From: JACCXG01 sp963750935
GTDB lineage: Bacteria > Acidobacteriota > Vicinamibacteria > Vicinamibacterales > 2-12-FULL-66-21
Direction: 5' to 3'
Assembly (NCBI GenBank): GCA_963750935.1
Contig: CAVVSR010000014.1
Location: 620,001 to 684,000, forward strand
DNA length: 64,000 nt
Shown: positions 18,264 to 28,157 of the stretch, in pieces
How positions within the stretch are numbered: the stretch's first letter is position 1
Layout of the letters: each line of letters begins with the position of its first letter
The notes under the pieces: model-generated
Databases searched by the model: none
Told to the model about the DNA's origin: nothing
Seen by the model: the letters and a program-made list of their open reading frames with translations, nothing else
Position numbers and translations under genes: made by a program

Positions 18264-18892
18264 GGACATACGCGGTGAACCGGCAAGACGAACTCAAGCG
18301 GCAGGCGCTCAAACAGCTGCAGGACCTCGGCGTCCTGATGCGGACCGGGCATTACGACTACGGCAACGGCTATCACGGTCGGGCGTATCTCAACCCGCAC
18401 CAGCTGTTCCTCCACCCCTCCACCATCTGGCGGCTCGCGCAGGACCTGCTCGCCACGCTGCCGGGCGATCTGCTCGAGCGCACGCAGGTCGTGGCCGGTC
18501 CGGTGACCGGGGGCGCGCTGCTGGCGCACACGATGGCCGGGCTGCTCGACGGGCGGCGCGCGCTGACCCACCCGCCGTGCGAGTTCGCGCCGTTCACGTT
18601 CGTGAACGACGGCTTCGTGCTGCGGGACTTCTATGCGGCGCAGATCGCCGGCAAGCGGGTGCTGCTGGCCGACGACGTGCGGAATACCGGGAAGACCTTC
18701 CAGCGCTGCGCCGATCTGGTGCGCGCGGCTGGTGGAACCGTGCTCGCCACCGTCGAGATCTGCGACCGCCTCGAGGCGGTGGACGGCCTCGACATCACCA
18801 ACTACGCGCTGGCCGAGTACGAGGCGCCGGAGAACTACCGGGCCGGCGCGTGTCCGATGTGCCAGGCCGGGGAGCCGATCTCCACGTTCTGA
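18260..18892 (+). CDS. Orotate-phosphoribosyltransferase-like protein in the pyr operon
   Basis: 210 residues. Type I phosphoribosyltransferase with PRPP loop VLLADDVRNTGKTF and a substrate-side YGNGYHGRAYLNPHQLF. A Cys pair, CPMC, is near the end. It resembles PyrE but lacks the usual GHFxLxSGxHSxxY opening, which the separate pyrE at 28158 has. It is the fourth gene of pyrR-pyrB-pyrC with 4-base overlap. It could be an alternative OPRT, a salvage enzyme or a regulator; not settled by sequence alone. Confidence 0.75.
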
Positions 18893-18900
18893 CGCACACG

Positions 18901-19794
18901 GTGCCTGAGCTCGCCCCGGCGCTCGATCGCCTCTACCACGACTACAACCGCGAGGACTCCGCCAGCGATCCGGTCCACCTGGTCCGGCCGTTCGCGGACC
19001 CGGCGGATCGGGAAGTGGCGGGATTCTGCGCCGCGGCCCTGGCGTTTGGTCGCGTCGCCAGCGTGATCAATTCCATCCGGACGCTGTTCCGGATCATGGG
19101 GCCGAGCCCGTCGCGCTACGTGCAGACGTTCGATCCCCGGGCGCCGCACCCGGAACTCCGCGCGATGGTGCACCGCTGGACGCGCGGCGTCGATCTCGCG
19201 GCGCTGCTGTGGATGCTGCGGCAGATGATCGAGCGATCGGGCAGCGTCGAGCGGTTCTTCGTGGAGGGTCTTTCCGCCGGGGACGTGGATGTCGGCCCGG
19301 CGCTCGACAGCTTCTCGGGCCGCGCGCTCGCGCTCGACATGCGCGAGGCCTACGGCCGCGTCCCGAAGCGGCCGGGGGTGTGCTACTTCTTTCCGCGGCC
19401 CTCCAAGGGCAGCGCGTGCAAGCGGCTGAACCTCTACCTGCGCTGGATGGTGCGGCGCGACGAAGTCGATCTCGGCGTGTGGAGGCTGCTCGACCCGGCG
19501 CGGCTGATCGTGCCGCTCGACACCCATGTGATCCGGCTGTCACGCTGCCTGGCGCTGACGCGCTACATCAGCCCGGGCTGGAAGATGGCGGCCGACATCA
19601 CGGCGTCGCTGCGCCGGCTCGATCCGGCCGATCCGGTGCGCTTCGATTTCTCGCTCTGCCACGTCGGGATGATGAATGCCTGCGGGTTCGGCCGCAGCCA
19701 GGGAGACAGTCAATGTCCGTTGAAGGGATTGTGCCGGCCGCGCGGCCGGCGATCGCGCCGCGCCACGGCCGCGCTCGCCTCGCGCTCACGCTGA
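18901..19794 (+). CDS. TIGR02757/DUF2400 family protein
   Basis: 297 residues from GTG 18901. It shows FCAAALAFGRV, KRLNLYLRWMVRRD, VPLDTHV and a Cys-rich end CGFGRSQGDSQCPLKGLC. These patterns are of the DUF2400 family, related to helix-hairpin-helix DNA glycosylases, where such cysteines may hold an Fe-S cluster. Biochemical role unknown. The 3' end overlaps the following lipoprotein gene by ~80 bases. Confidence 0.8.
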   Translation: MPELAPALDRLYHDYNREDSASDPVHLVRPFADPADREVAGFCAAALAFGRVASVINSIRTLFRIMGPSPSRYVQTFDPRAPHPELRAMVHRWTRGVDLAALLWMLRQMIERSGSVERFFVEGLSAGDVDVGPALDSFSGRALALDMREAYGRVPKRPGVCYFFPRPSKGSACKRLNLYLRWMVRRDEVDLGVWRLLDPARLIVPLDTHVIRLSRCLALTRYISPGWKMAADITASLRRLDPADPVRFDFSLCHVGMMNACGFGRSQGDSQCPLKGLCRPRGRRSRRATAALASRSR

Positions 19795-20246
19795 CGCTTG
19801 CCGCCGCGGCGCTGGCCGGCTGCGGCAGCGAGCCGCCGATCCACCTGATCGCCAGCGAGACGGCGCCAGACGCCGCGCACGTCGCGCTGGTGCGGCTGGT
19901 GCCGTGCGACACCGTCTGGTGCGAGAGCCTCTGGATCGGAAAGACGCCAGAGGACGCGTCACGCGTGTCGACCCTGCCGTACGGGGCCGAGCGCTCCGAC
20001 GAGATCGCCTGGACCCGCGACGGCAAGCGGGTCGCGTTCCTCGTGAACGGCTACCAGCTCCGCCTCTACGACGCCACCACGCATGCCCCGGCCGGGCTGA
20101 TGGACCTGGTGCCCGCCGACGCGAAACCCACCACCCGCATCGCCCGTGGCGTGACGTTCTCCGACAACGGCGCCGCCGTGACGTTCGACGACTGCCCGCG
20201 CGATCGCTCGGGCTGCAAGCCGGGCTTGTTGGGGATAAGGCGTTAA
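19713..20246 (+). CDS. Small lipoprotein, WD40-like fragment
   Basis: 177 residues. A signal segment ends in lipobox LAGC. The body has ARDG-like blades (EIAWTRDGKRVAFLV, VTFSDNGAAVTFDDC) that resemble beta-propeller/TolB-type repeats but only two are visible. GGGAGA lies before ATG 19713. Function unknown. Its end faces a GAAGTCA hairpin and the convergent glycosyltransferase, whose open frame runs antisense through it. Confidence 0.6.
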   Translation: MSVEGIVPAARPAIAPRHGRARLALTLTLAAAALAGCGSEPPIHLIASETAPDAAHVALVRLVPCDTVWCESLWIGKTPEDASRVSTLPYGAERSDEIAWTRDGKRVAFLVNGYQLRLYDATTHAPAGLMDLVPADAKPTTRIARGVTFSDNGAAVTFDDCPRDRSGCKPGLLGIRR

Positions 20247-21390
20247 CAAGTACGGAAGTCAGAAGGAAAAAGTCAAAAGGCTTCCAACTTCTGACTTTGA
20301 CTTGTCCGACGACTCGTTCGTAGACCACCAGCGTATTCCTCACCATCACGTCGGACGTGAAGCGCTCACGGACGCGCGCCAGGCCGGCTGCGCCCATCCG
20401 CTCGCGCAAGGACGCATCCGAAAGCAGGCGGACGATGGCGGCGGCCATCGCATGGTGATCGCGTGGCGGCACCAGGATGCCGGTCTCGCCGTCGACGACC
20501 ACTTCGGGAATCCCTCCGACGGCGCTGGCCACGACCGGTTTGCCCGCGGCCATCGCGTCGAGCAGCGAGGTGCCGAGGCCCTCGGTCACCGAGCTCATGA
20601 CGAAGATGTCGAAGGCCTTGTGCAGCGACAGCACGTCGGGGCGGAAGCCGGCCAGCCTCACGTGCTTCTCGAGATGATGCTGCTTGATCTGGTGCGTGAG
20701 CGCGTCGCGCAGCTCGCCCTCCCCGGCGATGACGATGCGCGCGTCCGGCTGCTGACGGACCACCTCCGCCGTCGCCTCGATCAGGTAGCGCTGGCCCTTG
20801 TGGGGCACCAGCGCGGCGACGTTGCCGACGAGCGGCGCACCGTGCGGCAGCCACAGCTCCCGGTGCAGTTCGGCGGGCGGGGCCGCCGCGATCTTGCCGA
20901 GATCGATGCCCTCGTGGACGGTCACCGTCCGGCTCTTGGCCACGCCGTCGCCCGCCAGCATCTCGCGGATCGCCTCGGACGCACAGATGAAGCAGTCGAC
21001 CTGTCGGTACTTCCAGCGTGACAGCGCGTTGCGCGCGAGATGGAAATCGACCCGCCGCGCCGCGATCAGCCGCGGCTGCTTCGGCTGCGTGCTCATCGAT
21101 CGCGCCAGGGCGGCCATCGCCACGCCGTGCGGATCGTGGGCGTGGACGATGTCGGGGCGGAGCTGCCTGATGACGCGCGACAGGCGCCACGCCGCGGCGA
21201 GATCCAGCTCGGTCCGCGGCGCCAGCGGAATCAGGTCCAGGCCTTCAGCCGCGCGCTGGCGCAGCTCGCCGCTCGGATGGGCGACGAGCACCGCACGGTG
21301 GCCCTGCGCCCGCAGCCCCAGCACGGTGACGAGCACCTGGTTCTGCCCGCCCCGCCAGCTCCGCGCCGTGTCGATGTGGAGGGAGAACAT
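19786..21390 (-). CDS. Glycosyltransferase family 4 (conserved part 20290-21390)
   Basis: The first ~365 residues are a complete GT4 enzyme: WRGGQNQVL, HAHDPHG, VGNVAALVPHKGQRYLIEA, and the donor-site SSVTEGLGTSLLDAMAAGKPVVAS with the E-x7-E pattern. The frame then stays open for ~165 residues of basic, low-complexity sequence antisense to the lipoprotein gene. The real end is probably in the repeat at 20247-20304, where another frame has a stop. It likely builds LPS core or capsule, together with the GT2 gene 6 bases upstream. Confidence 0.8.
   Translation of the reverse strand: MFSLHIDTARSWRGGQNQVLVTVLGLRAQGHRAVLVAHPSGELRQRAAEGLDLIPLAPRTELDLAAAWRLSRVIRQLRPDIVHAHDPHGVAMAALARSMSTQPKQPRLIAARRVDFHLARNALSRWKYRQVDCFICASEAIREMLAGDGVAKSRTVTVHEGIDLGKIAAAPPAELHRELWLPHGAPLVGNVAALVPHKGQRYLIEATAEVVRQQPDARIVIAGEGELRDALTHQIKQHHLEKHVRLAGFRPDVLSLHKAFDIFVMSSVTEGLGTSLLDAMAAGKPVVASAVGGIPEVVVDGETGILVPPRDHHAMAAAIVRLLSDASLRERMGAAGLARVRERFTSDVMVRNTLVVYERVVGQVKVRSWKPFDFFLLTSVLVNALSPTSPACSPSDRAGSRRTSRRRRCRRTSRHGRCGWWVSRRRAPGPSARPGHAWWRRRGGAGSRSRGTRPACRRGSRRSRRSARPRTAGSTRVTRPLASFRSRGSRTRRCRTAPAAPARRARRLAPSRWRSGGSAARCRSRPAPRRQASA
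20247..20304. repeat. GAAGTCA-family hairpin, locus 2
   Basis: Arms CAAGTACGGAAGTCAGAAG and CTTCTGACTTTGACTTG are mostly complementary. It starts right after the lipoprotein stop and sits between convergent genes, so it is a likely transcript-end structure. Confidence 0.75.
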
Positions 21391-21396
21391 GCGGCG

Positions 21397-22202
21397 TCAC
21401 GACGACGCGTCGTGCGTCCGCGCGGCGTCGGGCTGCTCGCGCCGCTGCTGCAGCTCGAGCAGCTTCGCGTGCTTCAGGAACACGTAGTACCAGTTGAGCA
21501 GGGACACCAGCAGACCGGTCCGCCCGTCGCGGAACCCGCCCCGCAGGATGTAGTTCCGGAAGAACGCCAGCCGCGGATAGACCATCGCCCGCAGCGCCGA
21601 CCCGCGCCGGCCTTCGGCCTCCCATTCCTGGGCCGCGAGTGTCGTGTAGTTGTCGATCTTCCTCAGGTGGTCCGACATGTCGCGATAGGGGTAGTGCAGC
21701 ATCTCGCCGCGCAGGCGCGGCAGGGTCTTGCCGCCTTTCGCCTTGCCGTTCACTTCGACCGATTCGTGCACGCGGCGCTCGCTCCATCGCGCGACGCGGC
21801 GGTCGTAGAGCCGCAGGTGGAAATCGGGGTACCAGTCGGTGCTGCGCACCCAGCGACCGAGGTAATGCGCGACGCGCGTGATCTGGTACCGGGCGCGACC
21901 GGACCGCGCCGCATGACGTCGCGGACTTCGTCGGCGAGCTCCGGCGTGGCGCGCTCGTCGGCATCGATCGACAGAATCCAGTCGTGGGTGGCGCGATCGG
22001 CGGCGTAGTTCTTCTGCGCCCCGTAGCCGGCCCAATCGCGCACCTCGACCACCGTGGCGAGCGGCCGCGCCAGTTCCGCGGTGCCGTCGGTGCTGTGGGA
22101 GTCGATGACGATGATCTCGTCGGCCCAGGAGACCGATGCGAGCGCCGCCGCGATGTGAGACCGTTCGTTGTGGGTGATGACCGTGACGGTCAGCTTCGTC
22201 AC
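21397..22202 (-). CDS. Glycosyltransferase family 2, WaaE-like (one frameshift)
   Basis: ~268 residues after correction. The N-terminal part (VTVITHNERSHIAAAL, then DEIIVIDSHSTDGT and WILSIDADERATPEL with the DxD-like site) and the C-terminal part (DWYPDFHLRLYDRR, RVHESVEV) are in different frames, joined at about 21900-21908 by one missing base. These motifs are those of LPS-core GT2 enzymes of the WaaE/KdtX group. Starts at GTG 22202. Followed by a GT4 gene on the same strand. Confidence 0.82.
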
Positions 22203-22297
22203 GGTCTGCAGTGTAACAGAGGGCCGCGATCGGGCCCGAAGCGGGTGGTGCGCGGCGCGCGGGACCCGGCGGTCCCACGCGCCCAGGTGATCGAAGG

Positions 22298-23924
22298 CTA
22301 GCGGACGGCCGGAGCCGTCTGGATCGTCTCGAAGGCGATGATCGATCGGTTGTAGTCGATCATCGCGTTGACCTCCTGCTGCCGCTGCCGCGCCAGGTCG
22401 CGCTGCGCCTGCACCAGCTCGAAGGTGGTCGAGAGGCCGACCGTCATGCGCTTCTCCTGCGCCTCGAGCCGCCGCTCGGCGCGGTCGCGCGCCTTGCGGG
22501 TGGCCTCGACCCGGCGCAGGTTGGTGTCGACCTGGCGCGCGGCGTCCCGCACCGAGGTCGCCACCGCCAGCTCGAGCTCGCGCAGGCTGACGTTGCCCTG
22601 CTGCCGCTGCAGGCGCGCCCCGGCGAGGTTGGCCTCGGCGATGCTCGTGCCGATCGGGTAACTGAAGTTCAGGCGCACGCTCCAGGTGCGGAAGTCCTGG
22701 CCGAAGACGTCGCTGCAGCGCTTCGGTGAACGAGCGCTGCGACTGGCTGAGGACCGGCGGCGGGAAGCCATCGCCGAACACACGCTCCGTGCCCCCGACG
22801 CCGATGACGTTGTAGTTCGCGGTGACGTCGAGGTTGGGCAGCTTCTGGTTGCGCGCCAGCCGGATGTCCAGGTCGACGTTCTCCAGCTGCTTCTTGGCGC
22901 GCGCGATGTCGGTGCGGTTCGCCAGCGCATTGGCGATCGCCGCCTCGACGTCGATCGCGATCGGGGTCAGCGCCGGCGCATCGGCTGGCTCGATGCGGAT
23001 CGTCCAGAAGTCCGGCTGGGCCGAGTTCAGCACCAGCGAGCGCAGCCGATCCTCGATCGTCTTGATCCGCGCATCGGCGTTGATCAGGTTCTCCTCGTTC
23101 GCGGCGACCTCGGCCTCGGCCTCGATGATGTCGATCTGGGCCAGCGTGCCGACCTCGACGCGCGTCTGGTTGTTCTTGAGCGAGGCGAGCGCGAGATCGA
23201 GCGACTGGCGCGCCACCTTCTGGCCTTCGATGGCGCCGATCAGCTCGAAGTAGGTGTTGCGCACGGCCTGCGTCGTGATCGCCACCTGCTCGCGCAGTCC
23301 GAGGTCCGCGATCACCTGGTTGTTCTGGGTGGTCGCGATCTGCTGGCGGATGTTGTCGAAGCCGAAGTTCCTCAGCAGCGGCTGCGTGACGCTCGCCGCG
23401 AGATTGCTCGAGAGCTGCGGGTTGAAGCGGCTGTCGATCGAGCTCGTCGTCGCCTTGCCGCCGTCGAGCGACAGCGAGTACTGCCCGCCGCCCCAGGGGA
23501 TGAACTGCTGAATCCCGCCGCTCTGGCTGAAGGTCTCGTTGGTCAGGGTCGCGCTGGTGCCGCTGATGTAGCTGCTCGGCGGCTGGGTGCTGCTGCGCGT
23601 GTTGAAGGTCGTGAAGAGCGATGGCGCATACGCCGCCCGGGCCTGCGCGATCGCCAGGGTATTGATCTGCGGCGCCAGCCGCTCGGCCTGGATGCCGAGG
23701 TTGTTCTCGAGCGCCAGGCGCACGGCCTCGTCAGCCGTCAGCCGCATCAGCGCGCCGGTCGGCGGCGGGGCGATTACGGGTTGCGAGACGGGTGTCTGCG
23801 GGGCGGGCTGCGCCGGCGCCTGTTCGGAAGCGAACAGGGGACGGCCGGAACCGAACAGGGCCGCCGCCAGGCCCGCGCCAGCCAATGCGGCCGAGAAAGC
23901 AGAAAAATGGGACTTCAAAGGCAT
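22298..23924 (-). CDS. TolC-family outer-membrane efflux protein (one frameshift)
   Basis: ~541 residues after correction. A signal peptide (MPLKSHFSAFSAALAG...) is followed by two OEP repeats: LTADEAVRLALENNLGIQ...ARAAYAPSLF, and later ANALANRTDIARAKKQLENVDLDIRLA. The C-terminal coiled repeat ends in DYNRSIIAFETIQ. The frame changes at ~22715 (one extra base in CTGCAGCGACG). ATG 23924 is chosen over an upstream start because it begins the signal peptide and has GGTGGAG before it. It forms the outer-membrane channel of export pumps; no pump genes adjoin. Confidence 0.88.
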
Positions 23925-24086
23925 TGCACGTATCTCCACCAACCTGTTGTCGAACGAGTGATGCCCGGGAGGTAGCAAGAACCGGGCTCGGGCTGTACGA
24001 TTGGGGCTCCCAGAACCCTTGGCTCAACCTGAGCCGTACGCCGGCCAGGGCCTCGAACTGACCCCTGAACGAAGGATTAGACGGTC

Positions 24087-26534
24087 ATGCGCGCATTTCG
24101 TGCTGTTGCGGTCGCGGTTTTCCTCGTCTTCCCCGCCCTCGTCCCGATCGTTGCCCAGCGCGCCGCGCCGGCGCCGGCCGCGGCCCGGCTCCAGCTGTCG
24201 ATCGACACGATCATGAAGGGACCGGACCTCGTCGGCTGGCCCCCGAGCGCGGTCCGCTGGTCCGCCGATTCACAGAAGCTCTATTTCGACTGGCGCAAGC
24301 CGGGCGAGAAGGAAGCCGCCACCTACGTAGTCGACCGCGCCGGGGGCGAGCCCCGGAAGCTGTCGGATGAGGACGTGAAGCAGGCCCCGTCCGCCAACGG
24401 CCGCTGGGACAAGGCCCGCCGCCGGCTGCTCTATGCCGATGGCGGCGACGTCGTGATCCACGACGGCACGACCGGCAAGCGCGTCCCGGTCACACGCACG
24501 TCCGGCGGCGAGTCCAACCCGCGCTGGGCCCGCAACGATACGCACGTCACCTACGTCCGCGACGGCAACCTCTTCATCGTCCCGGTCAGCGCCGACGCCG
24601 CGGGCTCCTCGACGATGGTGACGCAGCTGACCGACGTCGCGCCCCGTCGCGCCGAGCCGCGGCTCACCGACAGCCAGAAGTTCATTCGCGACGAAGAACA
24701 GAAGCTGATCGAGTACCTGCGCCAGCAGAAGGAACAGAAGGACAAGGCGGAGGAGAAGGCGAAGAAGGACAAGCTGCCGTCGTTCGAACTGGCGGATCGG
24801 CAGACCGCCGTCGACCTGATGCTGTCGCCGGACGAGACCCATGTGTTCCTGGTCGTCGGCGAACGTCCGGCCGGCGCCAAGAACACTATCGTGCCGAACT
24901 ACGTGACCGAGAGCGGCTACACCGAGGACATTCCCGCCCGGACCAACGTCGGCGATACCCAGGATCGCCGGCTGCTCGCCATCCTCAACCTCAAGACCGG
25001 CAAGTCGGTGTGGGCCGACGGCAGCTTCGCGCCGCCGGTGGCGGAGCAGGAGAAAGCCAAGCCGACGCCGGGCGAGAAGCCGGCGACCGACCCGCCCGCT
25101 CCGGGTCGCCGGGCCGAGCGCGAGATCCGCTGGTCGATGCCGGTGGTCTCGGCCGACGGCCGCCACGTGGTGAGCAGCGCGCGATCCGGCGACAACAAGG
25201 ACCGCTGGATGGTGACGCTCGATCCCGAGAGCGGCAAGACCAGCGTCATCGACGTGCTGCGCGACGAGGCCTGGGTGCGCGAGACCGGTTTCGGCGGCGG
25301 CGGAATCGAGTTCCTGCCCGACAACCGCCGTATCGCGTTCCTGTCCGAGCGCGACGGGTGGATGCACCTCTACACGCTCGACGTCTCCGCCGACGACGTC
25401 AAGGCGAAGCAGCTGACCAGCGGGTCGTGGGAGGTGTCGTCGGCCGAGGTGGCCCGCGACGGCAAGAAGTTCTACATCACGACCAGCGAGGTGCACCCGG
25501 GCGAGCGCCACCTCTACACGCTGCCGCTCGACGGCGGCGAGCGCGCCCGCCTGACGACGATGGCGGGCTCGAACGACGCGACCGTGTCACCGGACGAGTC
25601 GACGCTCGCGCTGGTGCATTCCTACAGCAACAAGCCGCCGGAGATTTTCGTGATGCCGAACCGCGCCGGCGGCGCGGCGACGCAGATCACGACGACGCCG
25701 ACCGCCGAGTGGCGAGCCTTCGGCTGGATCGACCCGAAGGTGGTCACGTTCAAGGCGCGCGACGGCGTCGACGTCTACGCGCGCGTGTTCACGCCCGAGA
25801 TGATCGGCGCGCGCCGCGACCCGTCGCGGCCCGGGGTCGTGTTCGTGCACGGCGCGGGCTACCTGCAGAACGCCCACCGCTACTGGTCCAGCTACTTCCG
25901 CGAGTACATGTTCCACAACCTGCTCGCGTCGCGCGGCTACGTCGTCCTCGACGTCGACTACCGGGCGAGCGCCGGCTACGGCCGCGACTGGCGCACCGCC
26001 ATCTACCGTCACATGGGCGGCAAGGACCTCGAGGACGTCGTCGACGGCGCGAAGTACCTGGCGGCGAAGGAGCAGGTCAATCCGCGGCGCATCGGCGTCT
26101 ACGGCGGCAGCTACGGCGGCTTCATCACGCTGATGGCGCTGTTCACGACCCCGGACGTGTTCGCGGCCGGCGCCGCGCTGCGGCCGGTGACCGACTGGGC
26201 GCACTACAACCACGGCTACACGTCGAACATCCTCAACATCCCGCAGCGAGACGCCGAGGCCTACCGCAAGAGCTCGCCGATCTACTTCGCCGAGGGGCTC
26301 AAGGGCGCGCTGCTGATCTGCCACGGGATGGTCGACACCAACGTCCACTTCCAGGATTCGGTGCGGCTGGCGCAACGGCTGATCGAGCTGCGGAAGGACA
26401 ACTGGGAGCTGGCCGTCTACCCGGTCGAGAACCACGGGTTCACCGAGGAGACGAGCTGGGCCGACGAATACAAGCGGATCCTGAAGCTATTCGAGACGAA
26501 CCTGCGAGGCAGGAACGGGTCGACGACCAACTAG
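24087..26534 (+). CDS. Secreted S9-family (DPP IV-like) prolyl oligopeptidase
   Basis: 815 residues. Signal peptide (1-~23), an N-terminal beta-propeller (~50-560) interrupted by a Lys/Glu-rich coil near 205-235, and a C-terminal alpha/beta hydrolase. The catalytic Ser is in GVYGGSYGGF, Asp in GMVDTNV and His in ENHGF. It cleaves peptides outside the cytoplasm. The gene has no frameshift over 2.4 kb. No operon partner is visible. Confidence 0.92.
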   Translation: MRAFRAVAVAVFLVFPALVPIVAQRAAPAPAAARLQLSIDTIMKGPDLVGWPPSAVRWSADSQKLYFDWRKPGEKEAATYVVDRAGGEPRKLSDEDVKQAPSANGRWDKARRRLLYADGGDVVIHDGTTGKRVPVTRTSGGESNPRWARNDTHVTYVRDGNLFIVPVSADAAGSSTMVTQLTDVAPRRAEPRLTDSQKFIRDEEQKLIEYLRQQKEQKDKAEEKAKKDKLPSFELADRQTAVDLMLSPDETHVFLVVGERPAGAKNTIVPNYVTESGYTEDIPARTNVGDTQDRRLLAILNLKTGKSVWADGSFAPPVAEQEKAKPTPGEKPATDPPAPGRRAEREIRWSMPVVSADGRHVVSSARSGDNKDRWMVTLDPESGKTSVIDVLRDEAWVRETGFGGGGIEFLPDNRRIAFLSERDGWMHLYTLDVSADDVKAKQLTSGSWEVSSAEVARDGKKFYITTSEVHPGERHLYTLPLDGGERARLTTMAGSNDATVSPDESTLALVHSYSNKPPEIFVMPNRAGGAATQITTTPTAEWRAFGWIDPKVVTFKARDGVDVYARVFTPEMIGARRDPSRPGVVFVHGAGYLQNAHRYWSSYFREYMFHNLLASRGYVVLDVDYRASAGYGRDWRTAIYRHMGGKDLEDVVDGAKYLAAKEQVNPRRIGVYGGSYGGFITLMALFTTPDVFAAGAALRPVTDWAHYNHGYTSNILNIPQRDAEAYRKSSPIYFAEGLKGALLICHGMVDTNVHFQDSVRLAQRLIELRKDNWELAVYPVENHGFTEETSWADEYKRILKLFETNLRGRNGSTTN

Positions 26535-26540
26535 GGCGAG

Positions 26541-28110
26541 CTAACGAGGGCGTCGGAGGCACCGGACCTCCCTCGTCAGATCGATGCTGGCCGCGTCGGC
26601 GACGGTGACGTAATCACCCGCTCCATCGAACGACATCGCGCCGCCGGTCTTCCCGGCCGCGGACCACGTAGCGCCGGTGATGGTGCCGGTGCGACCGTTG
26701 CCGGTCGCGTCGGTGACGCTGGTGCCGGCGCCGGCGTTGAAGCTGTACGCCGCAATCAGCGACGTGTCCGCCGGCGGCGGACCGGTTGACACCACGAGCG
26801 CGACGGCGCTGTTCGGCGGCGCGGTCGCACCTCCCGCCGGGTTCTGGCTGACGACGGACCCGGCTGGAATGGTCGGATGCGCGGCGTTGGTGATCGTGCC
26901 CACCGTCAGGTTCGCGGTCACGATCGCGGCGGTCGCTGCGGATTGAGTCAGGCCGACGACGGTCGGCACCGACACTGGCGGAATGTTGGCGACCGTCACC
27001 TGGCGATCGGCGGCGCTGGCGGGAAGGCCCGCCGCGTCGCGGGCGACGGCCGACAGCGTGTAGCTGTGTTCGGCAGAGCCCGGGCTGCAGCGAGCCGGCC
27101 TGGACGCCCATGTCCGCGAAGAGGTTGACGGTCGCCTGCCGGACCGCGGTATCCGCCGCCGCCGATCCGCGATCGTGGTTGTTGTCGAGTCCCCACGACC
27201 ACTGCACGGTGCCAGCGCCGAACACCAGCGCGCCGCTGCTGTGACGATAGAGCGTGAGCGTGTGCGTGGCGTTGCCGGTGCCGTAGGTCGAGCCGTTGTC
27301 GAGCAGCTTGCTGACGCCCGTGACCGACGTCGACGACAGCCGCGTGAGGCCGGCCGGGCGCGAGCCGTTGTTCAGGTCCTCGTCCCATTCGTAGTTCAGC
27401 ATCCCGGCGGTCAGGGTGGTGCTGCCGGTCGAGGAGAGCGACGCGACGCGCGTGTTTCGCCAGAACGGCTGCGTGCGATACGTGCCGGTGACCCTGATCG
27501 TCGCTTCCTTGCAGCAGTTGACCGTGAAGATCTGGCCGGTCAGCGCGTTCTCGGGGCGGCCGCCGTCGGCCGGCGGGCTGAAGCGCTTGTCGCGCCAGGT
27601 GCCGGTCCAGGTCGGCGTCCGGATCGATCTTCGCGTTCGCGAGCGTCTCCTTGTAGGTCACCAGGGTGCGGTAGGGCGTGGCCAATCCGTCGGCGCTCGA
27701 ACTCCCACCGCGTCTTCCAGAAGACCTCGTTGCCGCTGAAGAACGCGAGGTGGACGCCGCTGCCGCGCGCGTTCTCGACGTTCGTGCGCTGCGCTCCCGA
27801 CCAGTACTCGTCGTGGCCGACCGAGAGGAACACCTGGTGCTCGAGCAGATCGTTCGGCCCGCGGCGATCGGTGTCGACGCCGGTGCTGTAGGTGACGTCG
27901 TAGCCGTTGGCCTCGAGCCAGCGGACCATCGGGTACTCCGCGTTGAAGACCCAGTCCTCCGGCGTAGTTGCCGCGCGTGATGAAGGGACGGTTGTAGCTG
28001 ACCTTGTAGGCGCGGCTGGCGAGGCGCGCCGACGTAGAGGCTGTTGCCGCCGTAGGTGTTGTAGGCCTGCCACGTGGTGTCCAGAAATCCCTGACGACTT
28101 CCGGGGCGAG
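26541..28110 (-). pseudogene. Decayed DMFA-beta-like / PASTA / LamG surface protein
   Basis: Conserved blocks are spread over three frames, with shifts near 28020, 27962, 27690, 27610 and 27070. In order: TTWQAYNTYGGNSLY, AYKVSYNRPFITRGNY, DWVFNAEYPMVRWLEANGY, VFLSVGHDEYWSGAQR and YEWDEDLNNGSRPAGL, as in the C-terminal domain of N,N-dimethylformamidase beta-subunit-like proteins. A PASTA-like segment (VSVPTVVGLTQSAA) and a LamG start (IAAYSFNAGAGTSVTDATGNG) follow. The LamG part stops after ~55 residues, and the 5' end is cut off against pyrE with no start codon. A remnant truncated at both ends. Confidence 0.75.
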
Positions 28111-28157
28111 TACGGCTGGGCCGGCGCGCGCGATCGCTGCGATAGACTCTGAGTCGC

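Noticed and set aside
22686..23975. Long plus-strand frame antisense to tolC, and many similar long antisense frames
   Set aside because: Such frames are expected at this G+C. Their proteins are Arg/Ala/Asp-rich without motifs, while the opposite strand carries conserved domains.
21750..23978. A 742-codon frame joining the TolC N-terminus to a glycosyltransferase
   Set aside because: Two unrelated families are joined through nonsense; single-base shifts near 22715 and 21905 explain both ends.
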